From Methylovulum sp. (GTDB taxonomy: Bacteria > Pseudomonadota > Gammaproteobacteria > Methylococcales > Methylomonadaceae), in the NCBI GenBank assembly GCA_016919605.1, contig JACXTQ010000257.1, positions 1-7,765 on the forward strand: a stretch of 7,765 nt of DNA. The letters are read 5' to 3'. The first letter of the stretch is position 1. Each line of letters begins with the position of its first letter. Made by a program: the position numbers and the translations under genes. Below are positions 1-5,378 of this stretch, one piece after another. The notes beneath the pieces are model-generated. The model was not told the origin of the DNA. It searched no databases and worked only from the letters and a program-made list of their open reading frames with translations.

Positions 1-303
1 GGCGGTTAAGGGTTGTCCGTATTCTTTGCCAAAGGCACTGCCGCCACCAATGACTACGATGGCTTGTGGCTTGAAGAGCTGGATTTGCCCGGCTTCTAAA
101 ATCGGCTGATTTTCCAAGGCGGCGGCGATGGTTTTGCTGACCATGGGCAAGCTTAACGCGGTCAATAGCGTCAAGCTAACTACCGTCAAAGATAAGCCGA
201 CTGGGTGTTTGCGCAAGAGCAGACCCGCAAAAGCCATTAGCAGTAGGCTTGCAGGCGGCAACAGCAAGAGCTTGATAAGATAAGTGAGCGTTAGTATGTC
301 CAT
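1..303 (-). CDS. YdcF/ElyC/SanA-family (DUF218) membrane protein, N-terminal part, cut by left window edge
   Basis: Only the first 101 residues are visible; the rest lies beyond base 1. The ATG is at 303-301. The N-terminus has two hydrophobic segments (about residues 8-30 and 35-56) separated by a short basic RKHP turn, giving two membrane helices. A soluble domain then begins with AIVVIGGGSAFGKEY (81-95), the beta-strand plus glycine-loop signature of the DUF218 family. E. coli ElyC, SanA and YdcF belong to this family, and ElyC is known to act in envelope and peptidoglycan-precursor homeostasis at low temperature. The two-helix N-terminus resembles ElyC more than single-helix SanA or soluble YdcF, but that is inference and I give no symbol. 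The gene lies 49 bp downstream of the DUF155 gene on the same strand, so co-transcription is possible. No good Shine-Dalgarno sequence precedes the ATG. Confidence 0.85.
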   Translation of the reverse strand, partial: MDILTLTYLIKLLLLPPASLLLMAFAGLLLRKHPVGLSLTVVSLTLLTALSLPMVSKTIAAALENQPILEAGQIQLFKPQAIVVIGGGSAFGKEYGQPLTA

Positions 304-318
304 AACGGGCTAGGTCAG

Positions 319-339
319 TCCTGATGATCCCCATCAGGA
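319..339. repeat. 8-bp inverted repeat between the DUF155 and YdcF-like genes
   Basis: TCCTGATG (319-326) and CATCAGGA (332-339) are perfect inverted arms around a 5-nt loop. The element lies in the 49-bp gap between two minus-strand genes. No U-run follows on the minus strand, so it does not look like a full intrinsic terminator. It could be an mRNA stability hairpin or a partial terminator between the two genes. Confidence 0.45.
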
Positions 340-352
340 TAAAGGTGTGGTG

Positions 353-1147
353 TTAAAACACTTTGTCGTACAAGGTCATGACGATTTCAAAGGCGATCAG
401 GCCGATGATAATCAGTTCCAATATCGAAGAATGGCGGTGTTTTTGTTCATCAGCCAGCATTTCAAACAATTCGTGGATAGTTTCCAATTTTTTGGACAAC
501 ACACGGGTGCGCGGAGCAATTTCCAGATATTTTGCGGTGATGCTGTAATAGTCTTCGTATTCGGGATATTCCCAAAAAAAATCCGGTGTATCCAGCAAAT
601 CGTAATTGAGGATAATATCGCTTTTGGTCAAAAACAATTGCCCACGAATTTTGGCGATTTTATGGCGGCTGAGTTTAATTCGGCCATCTTCCGCCAGTGA
701 TTTGGGGATGTAATTGGTGTTGTTGATAGTGGTGATGGCATTGGTTTCAAACGAGGCCAGTTTGATGGATTGCGCCATGCCCTGCGATAAGGAAAACAAC
801 AGGATAGGGGCGGACGATTCGATTTCGATATGGTCTTCGACAATGCGGGTGCTGGGGCAATCCAACTCAAAGGTAAAATTGTCCTCCTCAACCGCCAGCA
901 ACGGATTTTCGGCGTTGTTCAGCAGCAACTGGTGCAGCTTGCTTTGCTGTTCGGCACTGACATTCCAATGCACCACCGCGCCATAAGAAAACACCACCGT
1001 CCAAGAGTGATTGTCTTCAATCAGCAACGCACCTTTAATGATGCGGATCAGTGTCGTTTCCGAAATTAATTTTGCCAACGCGCTAATATCAAAAGATTGG
1101 GCGAGGCAAAAAGCTGCGCATTGCTTAAATGCGGGTTGTTCAGACAT
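353..1147 (-). CDS. DUF155 / RMND1-YagE family membrane-anchored protein
   Basis: This 264-residue protein matches the DUF155 family, which includes mitochondrial RMND1 and yeast Rmd1/Rmd8. Its biochemical role in bacteria is not established; RMND1 supports mitochondrial translation. The family hallmarks are in the C-terminal half: a stretch of DNYxLLDTPDFFWEYPEYE type (about 182-198), YLEIAPRTRVLSKKLETIHEL (207-227, with the conserved R and L-x-x-KL pattern), and a final membrane helix (about 242-260) that starts with the family-typical LELIIIGLIAFEI. The N-terminal region (about 33-65) has the mixed strand and hydrophobic pattern expected of the fold. The protein should sit in the inner membrane by its C-terminal helix with the bulk in the cytoplasm. 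The start at 1147 has only a weak AAAGAG-like ribosome site. It is 162 bp downstream of the preceding minus-strand gene and 49 bp before the YdcF-like gene. Confidence 0.85.
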   Translation of the reverse strand: MSEQPAFKQCAAFCLAQSFDISALAKLISETTLIRIIKGALLIEDNHSWTVVFSYGAVVHWNVSAEQQSKLHQLLLNNAENPLLAVEEDNFTFELDCPSTRIVEDHIEIESSAPILLFSLSQGMAQSIKLASFETNAITTINNTNYIPKSLAEDGRIKLSRHKIAKIRGQLFLTKSDIILNYDLLDTPDFFWEYPEYEDYYSITAKYLEIAPRTRVLSKKLETIHELFEMLADEQKHRHSSILELIIIGLIAFEIVMTLYDKVF

Positions 1148-1181
1148 AAAACGCTCTTTAAGGTAAAAACAAAAGCAGTTA

Positions 1182-1196
1182 TTTTACGGCGTAAAA
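1182..1196. repeat. Short palindrome upstream of the DUF155 gene
   Basis: TTTTAC (1182-1187) and GTAAAA (1191-1196) form a 6-bp inverted repeat around GGC, 35 bp upstream of the DUF155 start. On the minus strand its distal part includes TAAAAT (1186-1181), a possible -10 hexamer, but no matching -35 is evident 16-18 bp further up. It may be an operator over a weak promoter or may be chance. Confidence 0.25.
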
Positions 1197-1309
1197 ACCG
1201 ATAAGGTGCAGGTTTTTTCCTAATTTGCAGGTGATTTCCGGTTTTGTCGTGGTTGACCCTATCCTGGCGGCAAAATAAGGCGGTTCCATGAACAGGGCGA
1301 TGCAGCCGT

Positions 1310-1720
1310 TTAACCCGCTATTTTTACCAGCCAGCCACCTTCGGCTTCACAATGCGCTGATTTGGCGTTGATTTTGACATTGATACGCGCCACAGTATTG
1401 CGCAAGCTGGCGGGCAGCTTGGCTTTGACCAAATAAAACGGGTCTTTGAACTCGGCATCAGTGGTGACTGGAATGCCCTTGACGGTGACTTCGATTTGGT
1501 CGGGATGATTGATGTTCAAAACTACAAAGGAAATGTCGCTTTCTGGCGCGGCGGTTGCCAAATGTTCGGGAAAAAACTTTGCCAGTTTAGGTTTTATGCA
1601 AGCCGCGCCTGAACCGCCACCGCCCATAGCACCGCCGCCATGACCGCTGTGATGCTCGGTGGCTTGGGCGGCGCTGAGGGCAAAGCAAGCCATAAAAGTG
1701 ATGGTGATGATGTTTTTCAT
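1310..1720 (-). CDS. Small secreted Gly/His-rich protein of unknown function
   Basis: I do not recognise a named family for this 136-residue protein. It begins with a clear Sec signal peptide: MKN, then a hydrophobic core to about residue 18, with likely cleavage after AQA (residue 20). The mature N-terminus is a flexible His/Gly/Met stretch (about 22-39, HHSGHGGGAMGGGGSG), which could bind a metal such as copper; that is inference from composition only. A compact domain of about 95 residues follows, with alternating beta-like segments (for example 64-70, 76-85, 95-102 and 110-118), suggesting a small beta-sandwich. It has exactly two cysteines in the mature protein (C41 and C124), near the two ends of the domain and well placed for a disulfide in the periplasm. 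The start is supported by a GAGGGA ribosome site about 7 nt upstream. It is probably monocistronic, with its own promoter and operator-like repeat. Confidence 0.8.
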   Translation of the reverse strand: MKNIITITFMACFALSAAQATEHHSGHGGGAMGGGGSGAACIKPKLAKFFPEHLATAAPESDISFVVLNINHPDQIEVTVKGIPVTTDAEFKDPFYLVKAKLPASLRNTVARINVKINAKSAHCEAEGGWLVKIAG

Positions 1721-1790
1721 AAGGTTGTCCCTCTCTAGTGAATGTCTCTAGCCCGCTTAAGTCTGCGTTATTTTTTTAGTTAGCGGCTTT

Positions 1791-1819
1791 AATATAGCGG
1801 TACTGGCAAAAAATGCCAG
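1791..1819 (-). promoter_or_regulatory. Sigma70-type promoter of the Gly/His-rich secreted protein gene
   Basis: Read on the minus strand, CTGGCA (1819-1814; 4 of 6 to TTGACA) is followed after exactly 17 bp by TATATT (1796-1791; 5 of 6 to TATAAT). Transcription would begin near 1784 and give a leader of about 64 nt before the ATG at 1720. It is one of the two clearest promoters in the window. A perfect inverted repeat covers its -35 and half of the spacer. Confidence 0.55.
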
Positions 1820-1820
1820 T
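1802..1820. promoter_or_regulatory. Operator-like inverted repeat over the -35 region
   Basis: ACTGGCA (1802-1808) and TGCCAGT (1814-1820) are perfect 7-bp arms separated by AAAAA. Arm centres are 12 bp apart, close to one helical turn, as for a dimeric regulator. The element overlaps the -35 hexamer and proximal spacer of the proposed promoter for the 1310-1720 gene, so a bound protein would probably repress it. On the plus strand the repeat is followed by TTTTA and could also be read as a weak terminator, but no plus-strand gene lies upstream to need one. Confidence 0.4.
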
Positions 1821-1937
1821 TTTATAGTCGGCGACATGGGTTTAGGGCAGAGGAATGGCTAATCAAATAGATTGCCAAAGCCATCCGCCCAAATCTTAAA
1901 GTGCGGCTTAGTAAGTCGTAGTGGTATGGCAATGCCT

Positions 1938-3119
1938 TTATAAACCCCGCAACAAATCCGCTTTAATGTCATCAATATGTTCTAGACCTACCGAAACCCG
2001 CACCAGACCGTCCTTAATCCCTGCCGCCGCCCGTGCTTCAGGGCTTAAACGCCCGTGGGTGGTGGTGGCCGGATGGGTGATGGTGGTTTTCACATCGCCC
2101 AAGTTGGCGGTGATGGACAGCATTTGCGTTGCGTCGATCAACCGCCATGCCGCTTCCTTGCCGCCGGACAGTTCAAAGCTGACGATGCCGCCGAAGTGGC
2201 TTTGTTGGCGTTTGGCCAGTTCATGCTGGGGATGGGAAGGCAACCCCGGATAGTGGACTTTAGCGACGCTAGGCTGTTGTTCTAGCCATTGCGCCAAGGC
2301 TAAGGCATTGTCGCAATGGGCTTTCATGCGGATAGCCAAGGTTTCCAAGCCGGATAAAAACACCCACGCATTGAACGGGCTCATGGTCGCCCCGCCCGTG
2401 CGCAGATAAGGGTACACCGATTTTTCAATAATCTCTTCGCTGGCGATCACCGCACCGCCGACACAGCGGCCTTGGCCATCAATGTATTTGGTCGCCGATT
2501 GCACGACAATATCCGCCCCCAATGCCAAGGGCTTTTGTAGGGCAGGGGTGCAAAAACAGTTGTCCACCACCAATAAGCTGCCGTTTTGGTGGGCAAGTGC
2601 GGCCAGTTCGGCAATATCGGCAATGCCGGTCAACGGGTTTGATGGCGTTTCCAGAAACAAGAAACGGGTGTTCGGTTTGAGCGCCGCCGCCCAAGCGGCG
2701 GTATCGGTCAAATCGACAAAATCACAGCTCACGCCAAATTTGCCAAAATAATTTTCAAACATCAGTACAGTGTTGCCAAACACGCCCCGCGAGCAGACGA
2801 TATGGTCGCCTGTTTTCAGCAAACTCATGCCCACCGCCATAATCGCCGCCATGCCGGAGGCAAACGCCAAACAGCGCTCGCCTTGTTCCATCAAAGCCAG
2901 TCGTTGTTGGAAGGCGTTGACGGTGGGGTTGGTGAAGCGCGAGTAAATGTTGCCGGGCTTTTTGCCGGTAAAACGCAAGGCCGCCTCTTCTGCGCTGGCG
3001 AATACATAGCTAGACGTGGGGAAAATCGCAATGCTGTGTTCATCTTCGCCAGTGCGGTGATGTCCGGCTCTAATGGCTTGGGTTTCTAGGGCATAGTCGT
3101 GCCAATCAATATCATTCAT
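1938..3119 (-). CDS. metZ: O-succinylhomoserine sulfhydrylase (MetZ)
   Basis: This 393-residue protein is a full-length Cys/Met-metabolism PLP enzyme. MetZ condenses O-succinylhomoserine with sulfide to give homocysteine in methionine synthesis, bypassing the cystathionine route; it is a cytoplasmic tetramer in known relatives. Visible features are the family N-terminus with ETQAIRAG (12-19) and HSIAIFPTSSYVF (28-40), the YSRFTNPT phosphate and cofactor loop (59-66), the SGMAA cofactor site (88-92), ETPSNP (157-162), the PLP-ring aspartate D186 in VVDNCF, and the Schiff-base lysine K211 in QSATKYIDGQGR. The C-terminal RVSVGLEHIDD (374-384) is the substrate-carboxylate arginine region. The QGR after the lysine and the HRTGEDEHS N-terminus favour MetZ over cystathionine gamma-synthase or MetY. 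The start is family-consistent but has no evident Shine-Dalgarno sequence. The gene stands alone, divergent from the Uma2 gene. Confidence 0.93.
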   Translation of the reverse strand: MNDIDWHDYALETQAIRAGHHRTGEDEHSIAIFPTSSYVFASAEEAALRFTGKKPGNIYSRFTNPTVNAFQQRLALMEQGERCLAFASGMAAIMAVGMSLLKTGDHIVCSRGVFGNTVLMFENYFGKFGVSCDFVDLTDTAAWAAALKPNTRFLFLETPSNPLTGIADIAELAALAHQNGSLLVVDNCFCTPALQKPLALGADIVVQSATKYIDGQGRCVGGAVIASEEIIEKSVYPYLRTGGATMSPFNAWVFLSGLETLAIRMKAHCDNALALAQWLEQQPSVAKVHYPGLPSHPQHELAKRQQSHFGGIVSFELSGGKEAAWRLIDATQMLSITANLGDVKTTITHPATTTHGRLSPEARAAAGIKDGLVRVSVGLEHIDDIKADLLRGL

Positions 3120-3151
3120 AATCGGTCAGGGATAGGGTGAAAAATGGGCGG

Positions 3152-3160
3152 ATTTTACCA
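3152..3160 (-). promoter_or_regulatory. Possible extended -10 promoter of metZ
   Basis: On the minus strand TGGTAAAAT (3160-3152) is an extended -10 element (TGn followed by TAAAAT). Transcription would start near 3145 and give a leader of only about 26 nt. The sequence 17 bp further upstream does not resemble a -35, which is tolerable for an extended -10 promoter. I see no MetJ-type AGACGTCT box nearby. Confidence 0.35.
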
Positions 3161-3288
3161 TTGATTTGCCGATCTGGCGGTTAATCCCGATACTGCGGCT
3201 TGATGATCGTTTTTTTGGTGATGGCCTTGCCCTAGCCAATGGGTGGTTAGCCTTGTTTTATTTAGTATTTTTTATGACAATACTGTAT

Positions 3289-3316
3289 AGCCCTTTTAGG
3301 GCTGTTTTATCTTTTT
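3289..3316 (+). terminator. Terminator-like stem-loop just upstream of the Uma2 ribosome site
   Basis: AGCCCT (3289-3294) and AGGGCT (3298-3303) form a 6-bp stem with a 3-nt loop, followed by a T-rich tract GTTTTATCTTTTT. The shape fits an intrinsic terminator reading rightwards, yet it sits immediately before the GGAG of the Uma2 gene, and no plus-strand gene lies to its left. It may be a 5' leader attenuator or a leftover terminator; the T-rich tract may also simply be AT-rich promoter DNA. Confidence 0.3.
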
Positions 3317-3327
3317 GGAGATTTCCC

Positions 3328-3939
3328 ATGTCGCAAGTACGACAACCGCAAACGATGTTACCGCAAGCTGCCTTAATGACCGAAGCCGAGTATTTGAGCG
3401 CGGAGCAAGTGGCAAAAATCCGGCATGAGTTTATTGATGGCCGTGTCTATGCTATGGCAGGGGCGGGTTATAACCATAATTGTGTTGTTGCCAATATCGC
3501 GCGTAAATTTGGCAATCATCTCGATGGCACGCCCTGCACGACATTTATCGCCGATATGAAAGTACGCTTGGGCAAAGATTATGTGTATCCCGATGTGCTG
3601 GTGGATTGCAGCAAAATGGCGAGGGATGATTATTTTTCCAGCTCGCCGGCATTGATTGTCGAAGTGCTGTCAAAATCCACCCGCAAAATCGACACCACCA
3701 CCAAGCTGATCCGTTACCTTAACTTGCCATCCTTGCAAGAATATGTCCTGATAGAAACTGATTTTGTCTCTGTACAAGTGTTGCGCAGGGTCAACAATTG
3801 GCAATCAGACTATTTTTACCTGGGCGATGCGGTCACGTTTACGGCGATAGCTTTGACGCTGGACGTTGCCGAAATTTATAACCGCGTTGACAATCAGGAT
3901 ATGGAGGAATTTAGGCAAGGTGGCGCAACCTTGATTTAA
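3328..3939 (+). CDS. Uma2-family (DUF820) putative PD-(D/E)XK endonuclease
   Basis: This 203-residue protein belongs to the Uma2/DUF820 family, proteins with a restriction-endonuclease-like fold that are very abundant in cyanobacteria and occur in many proteobacteria. Their substrates are unknown. Visible motifs are the N-terminal EAEYLSAEQ (19-27), EFIDGRVYAMAG (34-45, with conserved E34), the D89 in YVYPDVLV, E112 in LIVEVLSKST (109-118), and the downstream helix with K126 and Y130, then LQEYVLIET (136-144). D89 and E112 fit the catalytic acidic pair. I start the gene at the ATG at 3328, with GGAG at 3317-3320 seven bases upstream. A TTG at 3166 would add 54 residues with no family counterpart. 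The gene is alone, with no antitoxin-like or methylase partner, and converges on the oxidoreductase gene. Confidence 0.87.
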   Translation: MSQVRQPQTMLPQAALMTEAEYLSAEQVAKIRHEFIDGRVYAMAGAGYNHNCVVANIARKFGNHLDGTPCTTFIADMKVRLGKDYVYPDVLVDCSKMARDDYFSSSPALIVEVLSKSTRKIDTTTKLIRYLNLPSLQEYVLIETDFVSVQVLRRVNNWQSDYFYLGDAVTFTAIALTLDVAEIYNRVDNQDMEEFRQGGATLI

Positions 3940-3954
3940 ACCATCAGATTCATG

Positions 3955-3971
3955 CAACCTCAGGGAGGTTG
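3955..3971. terminator. Inverted repeat between converging genes, possible bidirectional terminator
   Basis: CAACCTC (3955-3961) and GAGGTTG (3965-3971) are perfect 7-bp arms around AGG. The hairpin sits in the 35-bp gap between the Uma2 stop and the oxidoreductase stop, where a shared terminator is expected. It lacks a clear T-run on either strand, so its strength as an intrinsic terminator is doubtful. Confidence 0.4.
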
Positions 3972-3974
3972 GCG

Positions 3975-4997
3975 TTAAATGCTGTCCAGCCTAACCACTC
4001 GCCCTTCCGCCGCCGCTTGCAACGCCGCTACGATAGTCCGGCAATTGCTTTGCGCATCATCCAATGACAGCTTAGGAGCGGCTTTAGACAACACGCAATC
4101 GCTAAAATGCTCGACTTCCAAGCGGAAATGGTTGGCGGCGGGTAAGCGCTCTTCTACTTGCCGCCCGTCATCTGTCCACCAGGTCAATACCGGCACATCA
4201 CCTGGCAGTTGCCAAACGACTTGGCATTTTATCCCGCCTTTGGTGCCGATGATTTCATATTCGCTACGGCGGGCGCGGGCGAAACTGAAATCGAATTGGG
4301 CGAATTTGCCGTCACCAAAATCCAGCACACCGCTGGCGGCAATGTCCGCACCGTTGGCGTTGGTGTGGTTAATGGCAGTCACGGCGATAGGGTCTTGCTG
4401 GAAAAACATCCGTAAGCTATGGATGGCATAACAGCCAATATCCCACATGGCTCCGCCACCTTGGGCGATGGGGGCTTCTAAGCGGTACATACGCTCAGGG
4501 CGCATCATGAAGGAAAAATTGGAGCGTACTGAACGTATCTCACCGAACAGGCCTGATTGGATCAGTTCCAGCACCCGCGCATGTTGTGGATGAAATTGGT
4601 ACATAAAGCCTTCCATGACCGTGACTTGATGATGGTGGGCGGCGGCTTTTATGGCGTTGATGTCGTTGATGGTCAAGGCCAGTGGTTTTTCGCACAAGAC
4701 ATGTTTGCCCTGTTCGATGGCGCGTAACGTCCATTGCGCATGTTCGTGGTTGGCAAGCGGGATGTATACGGCCTCTACCGTATCATCATTGAGCAAATCG
4801 TCAGGGCTATTATGGACAGTAATGCCTTGTTGGCAAGGCGCGAAGCGTGCCAGGGTTGCGGCTCCGGCTCCGGGGCGGCGGCTGGCGATGGCGACCAGCT
4901 TGGCGTTGTGGGCTTCGACAATGGCGGGCATCAGGCGTTCGTTAATCCGTGCGGCCCCTAAAATGCCCCAGCGTAGTTGCTTGGGTGTTGTTGTCAT
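3975..4997 (-). CDS. Gfo/Idh/MocA-family NAD(P)-dependent oxidoreductase
   Basis: This 340-residue cytoplasmic protein is a complete Gfo/Idh/MocA oxidoreductase; the exact substrate, probably a sugar, cyclitol or dihydrodiol-like compound, cannot be read from the sequence. The Rossmann domain begins at RWGILGAARI (9-18), with the Gly-rich dinucleotide loop, and continues to SRR at 39-41. The family signature EKP (103-105, in HVLCEKPLAL) supplies the catalytic lysine K104. The second domain has MEGFMYQFHPQ (128-138) and GGGAMWDIGCYAIH (180-193), where D186 and H193 occupy the usual catalytic positions. The MEGFMYRFHPQ-type sequence is typical of the branch with glucose-fructose-oxidoreductase-like and dihydrodiol-dehydrogenase-like members. 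The start at 4997 has an AGGA site (5010-5007) nine bases upstream. It has no same-strand neighbour at either end, so genomic context gives no pathway. Confidence 0.9.
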   Translation of the reverse strand: MTTTPKQLRWGILGAARINERLMPAIVEAHNAKLVAIASRRPGAGAATLARFAPCQQGITVHNSPDDLLNDDTVEAVYIPLANHEHAQWTLRAIEQGKHVLCEKPLALTINDINAIKAAAHHHQVTVMEGFMYQFHPQHARVLELIQSGLFGEIRSVRSNFSFMMRPERMYRLEAPIAQGGGAMWDIGCYAIHSLRMFFQQDPIAVTAINHTNANGADIAASGVLDFGDGKFAQFDFSFARARRSEYEIIGTKGGIKCQVVWQLPGDVPVLTWWTDDGRQVEERLPAANHFRLEVEHFSDCVLSKAAPKLSLDDAQSNCRTIVAALQAAAEGRVVRLDSI

Positions 4998-5086
4998 GAT
5001 GGCGTGTCCTCGTGTGCGGTGATGGGCTTTTTAGGGATTATTGTAACTGCTTAATTGTCCCTGTGGCTGAAAATACGCAAAAACCT

Positions 5087-5131
5087 AAGGAGGATTGGAT
5101 GGCGGGAGGCTCTTGCGTAACGGCCTTTTAA
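5087..5131 (+). other. Possible 10-codon leader ORF with perfect Shine-Dalgarno
   Basis: AAGGAGG (5087-5093) is followed after 5 bases by ATG (5099) and a 10-codon frame, MAGGSCVTAF, ending in TAA (5129-5131). This is a better ribosome site than that of any full-length gene in the window. The initiation site lies inside the loop of a 7-bp stem (TACGCAA 5074-5080 with TTGCGTA 5113-5119). It could be a leader peptide, the remnant of a lost gene, or chance in purine-rich DNA. The proposed operon promoter is downstream of it, so it would need its own promoter. Confidence 0.2.
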
Positions 5132-5300
5132 GGAAAGGGGCGGAAATAATATCGGTAATGGGTGCTTGTGCTTTTCAGATTGTTTATCCGCCAGCGGGTA
5201 TTTATGCTTTAGGGAATGCTGGCGCGTATTAAAACTTTCAGGGATTTAGGTTACAAATTCAGGTTCTGTACATTCTTTAGCAATAATATTTAAGCATCTA

Positions 5301-5329
5301 TTGACCTTATTGGTTTTCGCCTTTAAAGT
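5301..5329 (+). promoter_or_regulatory. Sigma70-type promoter of the peptidase/OmpA/caspase operon
   Basis: TTGACC (5301-5306; 5 of 6 to TTGACA) and TAAAGT (5324-5329; 4 of 6 to TATAAT) are separated by exactly 17 bp. The predicted transcription start near 5336 gives a leader of about 43 nt before the ATG at 5379. Position, spacing and orientation fit the downstream three-gene cluster. Confidence 0.5.
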
Positions 5330-5378
5330 TCCGAAACTGTTTGGATCTTAAGCCCACCCATTGCCCGGCAAAATACTA

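Larger units (their letters stand above)
4998..5378. other. 381-bp intergenic region between the oxidoreductase and the peptidase operon
   Basis: No protein of normal length is encoded here. It holds the ribosome site of the minus-strand oxidoreductase at its left end, a 10-codon mini-ORF with a perfect Shine-Dalgarno (5087-5131), several inverted repeats (5074-5080 with 5113-5119; 5139-5144 with 5187-5192; 5189-5195 with 5218-5224), and a sigma70-like promoter at 5301-5329. The right half is AT-rich, as expected of promoter DNA. I recognise no known riboswitch or small RNA. Confidence 0.6.

Noticed and set aside
347..1069. Plus-strand open frames of 60-117 codons opposite the DUF155 gene
   Set aside because: They are antisense to a gene with strong family motifs, and none has a plausible ribosome site or protein-like pattern.
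1194..1245. Terminator for the 1310-1720 gene formed by AAAACCG and CGGTTTT on the minus strand
   Set aside because: The arms are AT-rich and separated by 38 nt; the T-run after the second arm is suggestive, but the stem is too weak to annotate.
1846..1891. Terminator for metZ from an imperfect repeat (ATGGCT 1855-1860 with AGCCAT 1880-1885)
   Set aside because: The stem has bulges, the loop is long and no T-run follows on the minus strand.
1921..3089. Several open frames of 70-110 codons on the plus strand opposite metZ
   Set aside because: They lie wholly or almost wholly antisense to a full-length, clearly recognisable enzyme gene, have no domain-like sequence, and are the usual by-product of its GC-rich third positions.
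3166..3327. Upstream in-frame extension of the Uma2 protein by 54 residues, including a hydrophobic stretch, from a TTG start
   Set aside because: The ATG at 3328 has a well-spaced GGAG and matches where the family normally begins. The extension overlaps the AT-rich promoter-like and hairpin region and has no family counterpart.
3979..5022. Plus-strand open frames opposite the Gfo/Idh/MocA gene, the longest about 150 codons
   Set aside because: They are antisense shadows of an intact oxidoreductase and show composition without any recognisable motif.
5100..5116. Sigma54 promoter, prompted by TGG...TTGC
   Set aside because: The GG and GC dinucleotides are 12 bp apart instead of the required 10.
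5071..5130. Possible c-di-GMP (GEMM) riboswitch, prompted by the ACGCAAA-like sequence at 5075
   Set aside because: The rest of the conserved core (the GGCAAACC-like segment, GNRA tetraloop-receptor and GGGUUACCG-type segment) is missing.
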